From the NCBI GenBank assembly GCA_965603725.1, contig CBFDEC010000064.1:1-13063 (forward strand): a stretch of 13,063 nt of DNA, given 5' to 3'. Origin of the DNA: JAGGSN01 sp965603725. GTDB taxonomy: Bacteria > Zixibacteria > MSB-5A5 > UBA10806 > 4484-95. The notes under the pieces were generated by a model. It was not told the DNA's origin, searched no databases, and saw nothing but the letters and a program-made list of their open reading frames with translations. The position numbers were made by a program, and so were the translations under genes. Below are positions 7,081 through 13,063 of this stretch, piece after piece; position 1 is the stretch's first letter; every line of letters begins with the position of its first letter.

Positions 7081-7210
7081 TCCCCGGTAGCTCGGTTGGT
7101 AGAGTCCGCCAATGGCGGATTAACCAGGGAGGGAAGATAAAAAGATCCCCGGTAGCTCAGTTGGTAGAGTCCGCCAATGGCGGATTAACCAGAGAGGGAA
7201 GATAAAAAGA
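7081..7210 (+). repeat. Two tandem 65-bp chimeric tRNA-Asn 5'-half repeats
   Basis: Units at 7081-7145 and 7146-7210 differ at only two positions (A/G in the D-loop, A/G near base 49). Each starts with the first 24 nt of the adjacent tRNA-Asn (acceptor 5' strand plus D arm, TCCCCGG through TAGAG). In place of the anticodon arm each has TCCGCC-AAT-GGCGGA (7105-7119, 7170-7184), then TTAACCAG and a purine-rich tail ending GATAAAAAGA. The T arm and acceptor 3' strand are missing, so neither unit can be a working tRNA. TTAACCA is shared with the true anticodon region, suggesting that they derive from a damaged tRNA copy. Confidence 0.8.
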
Positions 7211-7283
7211 TCCCCGGTAGCTCAGTTGGTAGAGCGGGTGGCTGTTAACCACCTTGTCGCTGGTTCGAGTCCGGCCCGGGGAG
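7211..7283 (+). tRNA. tRNA-Asn (anticodon GUU)
   Basis: The 73-nt gene folds as a complete cloverleaf. The acceptor stem TCCCCGG/CCGGGGA has 7 perfect pairs. A D arm (GCTC AGTTGGTA GAGC) follows. The anticodon stem GGTGG/CCACC carries loop CTGTTAA, so the anticodon is GTT (Asn). The T arm contains GGTTCGAGTCC. The discriminator is G7283. CCA is not encoded and must be added afterwards. A run of T (7285-7290) directly follows and may end the transcript. Two defective copies of its 5' half lie immediately upstream. Confidence 0.95.
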
Positions 7284-7303
7284 ATTTTTTACCCCAATTA
7301 TAA

Positions 7304-7549
7304 TTATTCTTCCGGAAGCAGCAGAAAATTAATGTCTTCAACTGAAGTTCCCCCCTCAACCGGTTCGATATCAAACTCGATTCCAGCCGGTTCAGATTTG
7401 TAGCCATACTTCTTAAGTTGACCAGGATTAATATAAACTCGATACAAACCGGGAATGAGACCAAGATAGTAAAACTGACCGTTGGAAAAAGTGGTAATTT
7501 CCGTTACACTTTCCTTGGAGATGTTGAGTATTATCACTTTGATTCCGCC
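7304..7549 (-). pseudogene. C-terminal remnant of a large secreted carboxypeptidase-regulatory-like protein
   Basis: The minus-strand frame encodes GGIKVIILNISKESVTEI, then TTFSNGQFYYLGLIPGLYRV, then YINPGQLKKYGYKSEP, and ends INFLLLPEE. This is the pattern of a carboxypeptidase-regulatory-like (prealbumin-type) beta-sandwich that normally ends very large surface proteins. Here it is only about 80 residues. Upstream, the frame runs on to a possible start at 7630, but that part (MCISSNPCNNCPFRG...) has low-complexity, non-homologous character. The coding similarity stops exactly at a TCCGCC-CT-GGCGGA palindrome (7544-7557). No signal peptide remains. I read it as a 5'-truncated relic. A small expressed protein of 108 residues cannot be excluded. 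Confidence 0.6.
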
Positions 7550-7572
7550 CTGGCGGACGCCTAAAGGCGAGG
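7544..7572. repeat. TCCGCC palindrome followed by CGCC-GGCG hairpin
   Basis: TCCGCC-CT-GGCGGA (7544-7557) is followed at once by CGCC-TAAA-GGCG (7559-7570). It belongs to the same TCCGCC/GGCGGA family as the copies at 7105, 7170, 11607 and 11846. On the plus strand AGGGTTTTTC follows, which could act as a weak terminator. Confidence 0.55.
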
Positions 7573-7826
7573 GTTTTTCTCCCATTCCCCGAAACGGACA
7601 ATTATTGCATGGGTTGCTTGAAATACACATTTGGCATTAAATGATAGTCAGATGAGCCTCTTGCAAAACTCCAGATATGAGAATATCAGGTCATTTCAAT
7701 AACAACATCTTCTTTGTCTCTGCGAAATAGAATAATACGCCTTGTAAAAATAAAAGATATTTTTTAACTTCCAGGCAGGTTCATCAGGTTATTTTTTAAC
7801 AAACAGCGCCTTGAAAGGAGCTAAGT

Positions 7827-9284
7827 GTGAGACCTACAGTAAGATTTTTAAGTGAAGAACTTATAGAAAAAATCGTTTTCGAGGGAAGAGATTTAATATG
7901 CAAACTCGGCGTCGAAATACATAATAAAGATATCCTGTCAATGCTCGGCGATCATGGAACCAGAATCGATATAAACAGCAATCGCGCCTTTTACACTCAG
8001 GATATTATCGATAAAAGTCTTAAAGCCGCACCTGAATCATTCAAGCTTTATGATTCATCTGGCAACGAGGCAGTCGATCTATCTGGATTTGATGTTAATT
8101 TCGCGCCGGGTTCAGCGGCTATTAATATTCTTGACTATCAGACTAACAGGATACGCAGACCGACAACGGCAGATTATGTGAACTACGCTAAGCTGGTTTG
8201 CCAGATGAACAACATCGCTTCGCAATCGACGGCGATGATTCCGGCCGATGTGCCCGAAAAGATATCCGACAGCTACCGGCTTTATCTGAGCCTGATGTTT
8301 TGTGAAAAGCCCGTAGTAACAGGCACATTTACTATTGAGGCGTTTGAAATTATGAAAGACCTTCAACTGGCTGTCAGAGGCTCGAAAGATAAACTGGCGG
8401 CTAAGCCATTGACCGTTTTCTCATGCTGTCCGACCTCGCCGCTTAAGTGGAGCGATGTCACCTCGCAAAATGTTGTCGATTGCGCTAAATATTCGATTCC
8501 GGTCGAGTACATATCGATGCCGCTTACCGGATTTATGGCTCCGGTCACTCTTGTGGGATCGCTGGTTCAACATACCGCAGAAACACTCAGCGGGCTGGTA
8601 ATCAGCCAGTTAACCAATCCGGGTACGCCGGTTCTTTATGGCGGTTCACCCGCTATATTCGATATCAGGTATGAAACAACGCCGATGGGAGCAATCGGGA
8701 CGATGATGATAGATTGTGCTTTTAATGAAATCGGTAAATATCTCAGCCTGCCGACCCAGGCTTACATCGGGCTCAGCGATGCCAAGCGACTTGATGCCCA
8801 GGCCGGTCTGGAAACGTCAATGGGAGCCGCCCTTGCGGCTTTGGCTGGAATAAACAATATCTCCGGTCCAGGGATGCTCGATTTCGAGAGCTGTCAAAGC
8901 CATGAAAAGCTCGTCCTCGATAACGAAATTTGCGGCATGGTTTTAAAAATGATCAAAGGCATTCAGCCAAAAGAGGATTTTCCATCCCTCCCGCGGTTCG
9001 AGGAGTTTCTCAAAGAGGGACATCTTCTGATAGCGGAGCATACGCGCCGTTATCTCAAAGAGGAAATCCATTTCCCCGGACCGGTAATTGACCGGGCAAA
9101 CAGGTCGCGATGGCAGGAGGAAGGAAGCAGGACTCTCAATGAAAGGGCGCACCGGGAGGTGGAAAGAATCATTAGTGAATATGAACCGATAGGCCTTTCA
9201 TCAGATATCAAAAAGGAACTTACAAAACTCATGCAAAATGAGGCATGCCGTTACGGGATGGAGAAATTGCCGGAAATTATCTGA
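7827..9284 (+). CDS. MttB-family (non-pyrrolysine) corrinoid methyltransferase
   Basis: The 485-residue protein fits the trimethylamine methyltransferase (MttB, COG5598) family, which moves a methyl group from a quaternary or tertiary amine to a cobalamin protein. Family features are the N-terminal HNKDILSMLGDHG region (32-44), NFAPGSAAINILD (91-103) and TPMGAIGTMMID (285-296). Also visible are the barrel segment GLSDAKRLDAQAGLETSMGA (315-334) and ISGPGMLDFESCQSHEKLVL (345-364). No in-frame TAG occurs, so there is no pyrrolysine. This matches the MtgB/MtpB/MtcB type acting on betaines rather than true trimethylamine MttB; the actual substrate cannot be read from sequence. The start is GTG with AAAGGAG 6 nt ahead (7814-7820). 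Its stop overlaps the next gene's ATG by one base. Its neighbours are a corrinoid protein, an activation-domain protein and a homocysteine methyltransferase, so it is the donor-side enzyme of that set. Confidence 0.88.
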   Translation: MRPTVRFLSEELIEKIVFEGRDLICKLGVEIHNKDILSMLGDHGTRIDINSNRAFYTQDIIDKSLKAAPESFKLYDSSGNEAVDLSGFDVNFAPGSAAINILDYQTNRIRRPTTADYVNYAKLVCQMNNIASQSTAMIPADVPEKISDSYRLYLSLMFCEKPVVTGTFTIEAFEIMKDLQLAVRGSKDKLAAKPLTVFSCCPTSPLKWSDVTSQNVVDCAKYSIPVEYISMPLTGFMAPVTLVGSLVQHTAETLSGLVISQLTNPGTPVLYGGSPAIFDIRYETTPMGAIGTMMIDCAFNEIGKYLSLPTQAYIGLSDAKRLDAQAGLETSMGAALAALAGINNISGPGMLDFESCQSHEKLVLDNEICGMVLKMIKGIQPKEDFPSLPRFEEFLKEGHLLIAEHTRRYLKEEIHFPGPVIDRANRSRWQEEGSRTLNERAHREVERIISEYEPIGLSSDIKKELTKLMQNEACRYGMEKLPEII

Positions 9285-9997
9285 TGCGAAAAATACTCAG
9301 CATATCCACCGATGATGTCACACCCTCGATAGACGCTGTTCTGAAGGGTCTGGGAGTTCCTGAGGGTAATACCCCTGATAAGAGGATTATCCAGCTGGCA
9401 CAGAAATCAATCTCATTATATAAAGATATTGCCGCGCCGACCGCTGTCATAATGGACATCTCGATGATTGATTTTGAGAAAGTCTATCATGGCGATGGCG
9501 ATAACGAAATCGAAACCCCGCTTGAAAACATTTATAAATTAGCGGACAACCTGTCGCTGTTTGCAGTTACTGTCAGTGAAAATGTTAATAAAGAAATATC
9601 CCGGCTTTTCAAGCAGGATGAGTTTGCCATAGGGTCAATGCTTGATTCTGCGGCATCGGAAAGCGCTGAAATGACCGCTCAGATTGCGGAATCGTTTTAC
9701 AGTGACTATTTAAAGGAAACGGATCGGCAAAATCCCGATTCGGGCGTCATGCGATTCAGTCCCGGTTATTGCGGATGGCATATAACCGCTCAGAAGAAGC
9801 TATTCGAATTTCTCAATCCGGACGATATAGGAATCGAACTCGGCGAAAGTTTCCTGATGCGGCCTTTGAAGTCAATAAGCGGCGTTATCATTGCCGGACC
9901 TAAAAAGATATTTGAGTTTGAGGATGTTTTTCCATTTTGCGGCGATTGCGAGACGCATTCATGCCGTAATAGAATTAAGGCAGTTTTGGACAAATAG
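9284..9997 (+). CDS. Stand-alone MetH activation-domain-like protein
   Basis: The 237-residue protein resembles the C-terminal reactivation domain of cobalamin-dependent methionine synthase (Met_synt_B12). That domain binds S-adenosylmethionine and re-methylates cobalamin that has become oxidised. The key motif RxxxGY is present as R157-F-S-P-G-Y162, next to CGWHITAQKKLFEFL. An acidic helix (SAASESAEMTAQIAESFYSDYL, about 122-143) precedes it, and GIELGESFLMRPLKSISGVI (183-202) matches the family's C-terminal part. Beyond the family core is a short cysteine tail, C219-G-D-C222-E-T-H-S-C227. The ATG at 9284 overlaps the previous TGA (TGATG). A further in-frame ATG at 9245 would add 13 residues inside the upstream gene and is less likely. 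The context suggests that it keeps the corrinoid protein encoded next in the active state. Confidence 0.8.
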   Translation: MRKILSISTDDVTPSIDAVLKGLGVPEGNTPDKRIIQLAQKSISLYKDIAAPTAVIMDISMIDFEKVYHGDGDNEIETPLENIYKLADNLSLFAVTVSENVNKEISRLFKQDEFAIGSMLDSAASESAEMTAQIAESFYSDYLKETDRQNPDSGVMRFSPGYCGWHITAQKKLFEFLNPDDIGIELGESFLMRPLKSISGVIIAGPKKIFEFEDVFPFCGDCETHSCRNRIKAVLDK

Positions 9998-10021
9998 TGT
10001 TTACAGATACGGGAGTGTTGC

Positions 10022-10660
10022 ATGGATATTCTTCAAGAATTGTCGGAAAGCCTGCAAAAAGGCGATTTTAAAAAGGCTGCGGATCTGACTCAAAAAGCGA
10101 TCGATGAGCAATTGGATCCAAAAGTGATCCTCGATGACGGGCTTATTGCAGGTATGGCGATTGTCGGCGATAAATTCAAAGCGCATGAAATATTTCTGCC
10201 GGATGTTCTTTTCGCCGCCAAAGCTATGTATGCAGGGATGGATTTGTTAAAGCCACTTATGATCAAAGAGGGAATCCCGACAATCGGTAAGATCGTTATC
10301 GGCACGGTATATGGCGACCTGCATGATATCGGAAAGAACCTCGTCGGTATCATGCTTAAAGGAGCCGGATTCGAGGTGATTGATCTGGGGAATAATGTCC
10401 CACCTGAGAAATTCATCGAGACAGCCGAAAAAGAAAAGGCGGATGTTATCGGCATGTCGGCTTTGCTGACTACAACAATGCCAGTCATGAAAAAGGTCGT
10501 TGAACTGGCTAAAGAACAGGGAATTTATGAAAAGCTGAAGATAGTAGTCGGCGGCGCGCCGCTGTCTGTAGAATACGCTGAGGAAATCGGCGCCGATGCC
10601 TACTGCTTCGACGGGATCAATGCTGTTGAGCGGATCAAGCATTTAGTGGGAGTGAACTGA
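10022..10660 (+). CDS. Corrinoid (cobalamin)-binding methyl-carrier protein, MtbC/MttC-like
   Basis: The 212-residue protein carries the methyl-cobalamin shuttled between methyltransferases. An N-terminal four-helix cap (about 1-85, GDFKKAADLTQKAIDE, HEIFLPDVLFAAKAM) precedes a Rossmann-type B12 domain (about 88-212). D99-L-H101-D-I-G104 is the DxHxxG signature, with H101 the lower cobalt ligand. SALLTTTM (146-153) and GGAPLSVEYAEEIGADAY (177-194) complete the nucleotide-tail pocket. Length and layout match the MtbC/MttC/MtgC partners of MttB-type enzymes. The ATG has GGGAG about 7 nt ahead. It sits 24 nt after the activation protein and 1 nt before the homocysteine methyltransferase, so the operon arrangement is clear. 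Confidence 0.92.
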   Translation: MDILQELSESLQKGDFKKAADLTQKAIDEQLDPKVILDDGLIAGMAIVGDKFKAHEIFLPDVLFAAKAMYAGMDLLKPLMIKEGIPTIGKIVIGTVYGDLHDIGKNLVGIMLKGAGFEVIDLGNNVPPEKFIETAEKEKADVIGMSALLTTTMPVMKKVVELAKEQGIYEKLKIVVGGAPLSVEYAEEIGADAYCFDGINAVERIKHLVGVN

Positions 10661-10661
10661 C

Positions 10662-11555
10662 ATGCGCCCATTCCTTGACCGCCTTAGCGCTCATGAGACG
10701 CTGGTTGGCGATGGCGCTATGGGGACAATGCTTTTTCAAAAAGGATTGAAAGCCGGCGACTGCCCGGAAAGAATGAACCTCGACCAACCGGAAACTTTAG
10801 AAGAAATCGCCAGACTTTATCTTGAAGCAGGCGCAGATATAATTCAAACAAATACCTTTGGCGCATCTCCGCTTAAGCTGTCGCAATATTCGCTGGATGA
10901 TAAAACAGAACAGATTAATGTTAACGCTGTCCGTGCCGTGCGCAAAGTTATTGATGGTAAAGCGTACCTTTCCGCTTCGGTAGGGCCCTGCGGCAGATTA
11001 CTGCAGCCCTATGGGGATGCCAGTGCTGATGAAATTTCAGCAGGGTTCGAAAGACAGATGAAAGCTCTGGCCGCCGAGGGAGTCGATATAATATGTGTCG
11101 AAACTATGACAGACCTGGCTGAAGCAAAACTGGCAATTAAAGCGGCTAAAAAAATTACGCTGTCAACGCCGGTCTGTGCCACAATGACATTCGATTTGAC
11201 GCCAAAAGGATTTTTTACAATCATGGGAGTCAACATAAAGCGGGCTATTGAAGGTCTCATAAGCGCCGGCGCTGACGTTATTGGTTCAAATTGCGGCAAT
11301 GGAATCGAAAATATGATTAAAATAGCAGTCGAGTTTCGAAAGTATACCTCTTATCCCCTGCTCATTCAATCTAACGCCGGCCTGCCCAGGTTAGTCAATG
11401 GCGTAGATATCTATCCGGAGAGCCCGGAATTCATGGCAGAAAAAAGCAAAAAACTGCTGGAGTGCGGCGTTAATATTATCGGGGGCTGCTGTGGCACAAC
11501 ACCGGATCATGTCGCCGCAATTAGAAAAATCGTCAACGAGTTCAATAGTTTATAG
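10662..11555 (+). CDS. Homocysteine S-methyltransferase (MetH N-module-like)
   Basis: The 297-residue zinc TIM-barrel enzyme transfers a methyl group to homocysteine to make methionine. DGAMGT (17-22), ADIIQTNTFGAS (59-69), the SVGPCG segment (106-111) and VETMTD (146-151) are family signatures. The three zinc ligands are C211 (GSNCGNG) and C276-C277 (GGCCGTTPDH). Its length equals the isolated homocysteine domain of MetH, and the folate, B12 and activation modules are absent. Those last two functions are encoded as separate proteins immediately upstream. The folate module is replaced by the MttB-type gene. The start ATG is 1 nt after the corrinoid gene stop. This is the probable acceptor-side enzyme of the pathway. 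Confidence 0.92.
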   Translation: MRPFLDRLSAHETLVGDGAMGTMLFQKGLKAGDCPERMNLDQPETLEEIARLYLEAGADIIQTNTFGASPLKLSQYSLDDKTEQINVNAVRAVRKVIDGKAYLSASVGPCGRLLQPYGDASADEISAGFERQMKALAAEGVDIICVETMTDLAEAKLAIKAAKKITLSTPVCATMTFDLTPKGFFTIMGVNIKRAIEGLISAGADVIGSNCGNGIENMIKIAVEFRKYTSYPLLIQSNAGLPRLVNGVDIYPESPEFMAEKSKKLLECGVNIIGGCCGTTPDHVAAIRKIVNEFNSL

Positions 11556-11566
11556 TTCAGTATTTC

Positions 11567-11676
11567 TTGTGCTGTCGGAAGTTACTTCCGACAGTTCTGG
11601 CAGAAGTCCGCCTATGGCGGATGCCAGCACATATTAAGATTTGTGAATAATGCGGGTTAGTTCTGTATTAACAAAG
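11567..11676. repeat. Hairpin-rich ~110-bp repeat, copy 1
   Basis: The unit holds a perfect 10-bp hairpin CTGTCGGAAG-TTA-CTTCCGACAG (11572-11594). It also has CTGGCA/TGCCAG (11597-11602/11622-11627) enclosing TCCGCC-TAT-GGCGGA (11607-11621). Outer arms TGTGCTG/CAGCACA lie at 11568-11574/11625-11631. The rest is unstructured (TTTGTGAATAATGC, TTCTGTATTAACAAAG). Copy 2 lies exactly 239 bp downstream with no indels. Confidence 0.8.
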
Positions 11677-11805
11677 ATTATATATCATTATTGTCCAGCC
11701 TTTTCATAAACAATAAACTCACAACTGTCATCCCCGCGAAAGTCCGTAGGATCTTGACGACGGGGATCTATACTTTGGCATATCCTGTTTAATCACTGTT
11801 GCTTT

Positions 11806-11915
11806 TTGTGCTGTCGGAAGTTACTTCCTACAGCCCTGACAGAAGTCCGCCTATGGCGGATGCCAGCACATGCTAAGATTTGTGAATAATGCGGGTTAGT
11901 TCTGTATTAACAAAG
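11806..11915. repeat. Hairpin-rich ~110-bp repeat, copy 2
   Basis: It matches copy 1 with a few substitutions and no length change. The first hairpin reads CTGTCGGAAG-TTA-CTTCCTACAG, one change that would still allow a G-U pair in RNA. The TCCGCC-TAT-GGCGGA core (11846-11860) and the TTTGTGAATAATGC segment (11879-11892) are unchanged. Confidence 0.8.
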
Positions 11916-11945
11916 GTCATATAAAATATTTTCATCAGAAAAGAA

Positions 11946-11974
11946 TTGACAACATGAATAAGACCCGTTATTTT
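11946..11974 (+). promoter_or_regulatory. Possible promoter upstream of the YbaK-type gene
   Basis: A consensus TTGACA (11946-11951) is followed after 17 nt by TATTTT (11969-11974). It would give a leader of about 295 nt to the gene at 12277. The -10 box is weak, so this is only a candidate. Confidence 0.25.
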
Positions 11975-12276
11975 TATTATAAGGATAAATTTGAAATCAA
12001 ACTCTTTTTCGTCCGGTAAAGCAATTACGATTTGATTGAGTTGTGAAATAACAGCGACTGCGAACATTCAACATTGCTCTATACATCTATTTGTTTATTC
12101 GAACCTGTTTGAATGCGTACGGTTTCCAGTAGTTTCGCAACATGAATAGAGGAAAGGATTCAGAAAAAATTATGCCGGATGAAGGAGGTCGGTATATTCT
12201 AAAAAAAACTATAGAAATTAAAGTATGGCTCCGGCCAAATGTAGATAAAAGACAATAAATCGGGAAAGGGGTTATT

Positions 12277-12738
12277 ATGCCGGTTAGAAAATTAAAACTT
12301 TACCTTGATGAAAATAACGTCAAGTACATGGCTATCAGCCATTCGAAGGCTTACACATCACAAGAGATTGCCGCTTCGGCTCACATTCCGGGAAAGGAAC
12401 TGGCTAAAACAGTAATAATCAAAATTAACGGCAATATGGCTATGGCTGTTCTGCCTGCTTCCAAAATGGTAAACTTCGAGCTATTGAAAGAGACTATTGG
12501 TGCCAGCGAAGTCGAACTCGCCAGTGAGCGAGAATTTAAGGGCATGTTTCCGGAGTGTGAAATCGGCGCCATGCCGCCTTTTGGAAATCTGTATGGCATG
12601 GATGTTTATGTGGCAGAAAGTCTGGTTAAGGAAAAAGACATTGTGTTTAATGCGGGGTCCCATACTGAATTGATTAAAATGGCCTACAGAGATTTTGAAA
12701 GACTGGTAAATCCAAAGAAACTGAAATTTTCATTTTAG
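12277..12738 (+). CDS. YbaK/ProX-type aminoacyl-tRNA deacylase
   Basis: The 153-residue protein matches the YbaK/EbsC/ProX-ED domain, which hydrolyses mischarged aminoacyl-tRNA in trans (for example Cys- or Ala-tRNA-Pro) in the cytoplasm. Visible hallmarks are TSQEIAASAHIPGKELAKTVIIK (27-49), with the conserved lysine K44 in AKT, then MAVLPASKMVNFELL (56-70). GAMPPFG (97-103) is the conserved loop, and NAGSHTELIKM (125-135) forms the C-terminal motif. Length equals a typical free-standing deacylase. The ATG has AAAGGGG about 5 nt ahead. It stands alone, with repeat-rich DNA on both sides. Which tRNA it edits cannot be told from sequence. Confidence 0.88.
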   Translation: MPVRKLKLYLDENNVKYMAISHSKAYTSQEIAASAHIPGKELAKTVIIKINGNMAMAVLPASKMVNFELLKETIGASEVELASEREFKGMFPECEIGAMPPFGNLYGMDVYVAESLVKEKDIVFNAGSHTELIKMAYRDFERLVNPKKLKFSF

Positions 12739-12917
12739 GATTGAGCGGCTTTATAGACCATATACTGGTAATTTCAATAATCAGGAGTGATTTCTGCTAA
12801 AGTCAGATTTTGCGGTTGGATTGCTTCATCAGAGATGGAACTTATTGATTTTCAACGCGTAGGGGCGTCCTACAAATCCTACGGATATTGCAATATCTAT
12901 ACGGATCCGTTTAGCCT

Positions 12918-12931
12918 GCATTATTCACAAA
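12918..12931 (-). repeat. Inverted fragment of the ~110-bp repeat
   Basis: The minus strand reads TTTGTGAATAATGC, identical to 14 nt inside both copies of the 11.6-kb repeat (11640-11653, 11879-11892). The GG two bases later also matches. It may be a third, inverted and mostly lost copy. Confidence 0.45.
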
Positions 12932-13020
12932 CTTCTTATTAGGTAAGAGGCTTTTAAGGATAATAAGAAATCAAATCTATCTGCTAATATTTGCTTGTTT
13001 ACGTTCCGTAAAGTAAAGTA

Positions 13021-13041
13021 GGACAGACTTTCAGTCTGTCC
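13021..13041. repeat. Hairpin GGACAGACT-TTC-AGTCTGTCC
   Basis: Nine perfect base pairs flank a 3-nt loop. GGACAGG follows directly, offering a second partial pairing with the last arm. No T-run follows, so an intrinsic terminator is unlikely and a dispersed repeat is more plausible. Confidence 0.6.
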
Positions 13042-13063
13042 GGACAGGTTGAAAATCCACAAG

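Larger units (their letters stand above)
11556..12276. other. Repeat-bearing intergenic region after the methyltransferase operon
   Basis: This 720-bp gap holds the two ~110-bp repeats and, between them, a piece resembling a broken CCCCGCG/CGGGG palindrome (11731-11767). Downstream are a possible plus-strand promoter at 11946-11974 and an AT-rich stretch up to the YbaK-type gene. A 38-codon frame at 12142-12258 is the only open frame on the plus strand and lacks a ribosome site. No convincing gene or intrinsic terminator was found. Confidence 0.6.
12739..13063. other. Palindrome-rich intergenic tail
   Basis: No gene is visible. The stretch has a perfect 14-bp palindrome GATATTGCAATATC (12884-12897), a perfect 10-bp palindrome ACGGATCCGT (12901-12910) and a hairpin at 13021-13041. 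An inverted fragment of the 11.6-kb repeat lies at 12918-12931. Confidence 0.6.

Noticed and set aside
7081..7210. CRISPR-like array
   Set aside because: The 65-bp units are directly adjacent with no variable spacers, and their sequence derives from tRNA.
7222..7464. 80-codon minus-strand frame covering the tRNA
   Set aside because: Its C-terminal part is just the antisense of tRNA-Asn, and it overlaps the surface-protein relic in another frame.
7631..7826. Cobalamin or SAM riboswitch before the methyltransferase operon
   Set aside because: Looked for because the operon is B12- and methionine-related. No B12-box-like sequence or multi-stem SAM aptamer is visible, only an AT-rich leader.
9245..9283. 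Upstream ATG start for the activation-domain protein
   Set aside because: It would overlap the MttB-like gene by 40 nt and lacks a ribosome site. The ATG at 9284 overlaps the stop as TGATG, the usual coupled arrangement.
7827..9284. Pyrrolysine (read-through amber) in the MttB-like gene
   Set aside because: The frame is complete without any internal TAG, so it belongs to the non-pyrrolysine branch.
11873..12067. 64-codon minus-strand frame after the second 110-bp repeat
   Set aside because: It begins in anonymous spacer, ends inside the repeat unit, and has no ribosome site or recognisable motif.
12142..12258. 38-codon plus-strand frame just before the YbaK-type gene
   Set aside because: It has no ribosome site and no recognisable domain, and is short enough to arise by chance in AT-rich DNA.

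Overview
The window looks like part of a chromosome from an uncultivated FCB-group bacterium (Zixibacteria, Latescibacteria, Marinimicrobia or similar). The main clue is the secreted beta-helix protein at 5859-6980. It ends in a Por/type IX secretion sorting domain (YPNPFN, then VYDLFGREV, then SGFYFYRL and a basic tail), a hallmark of that superphylum. A corrinoid methyltransferase cluster and many short palindromic intergenic repeats fit the same picture. The lineage is an inference from gene style, not from a marker-gene tree.

Left part, all on the minus strand (1-5500). An IS481/IS3-type DDE transposase gene (34-1074) sits beside a hairpin-forming repeat. Next is a 204-codon membrane-anchored coiled-coil protein (1266-1880) with no ATG, GTG or TTG at its 5' end; its Shine-Dalgarno sequence points at an AUA codon. 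A block of overlapping hairpins (2067-2225) separates it from a tight four-gene operon (5487 down to 2287) of uncharacterised membrane proteins. One has a soluble cytoplasmic domain (DUF6754-like, from memory), one has an extracytoplasmic domain, and two are multi-pass proteins. The operon may be read from a leaderless GTG start.

Middle part (5500-7830). An AT-rich spacer holds a perfect 14-bp palindrome and leads into the beta-helix/T9SS-tail gene, which also has AUA where AUG would be expected. Then comes a tRNA-Asn(GUU) gene preceded by two tandem 65-bp chimeric copies. Each copy joins the first 24 nt of the tRNA to a TCCGCC-GGCGGA hairpin. A minus-strand remnant of a large surface protein follows, broken exactly at another copy of that palindrome.

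Right part, plus strand (7827-12738). Four closely packed genes encode an MttB-type (non-pyrrolysine) methyltransferase, a MetH-activation-domain protein, a DxHxxG corrinoid protein and a homocysteine S-methyltransferase. Together they look like a dissociated, folate-independent methionine synthase that takes methyl groups from a quaternary amine or similar donor. After them come two copies of a hairpin-rich ~110-bp repeat, a YbaK-type aminoacyl-tRNA deacylase, and a tail of palindromic repeats.
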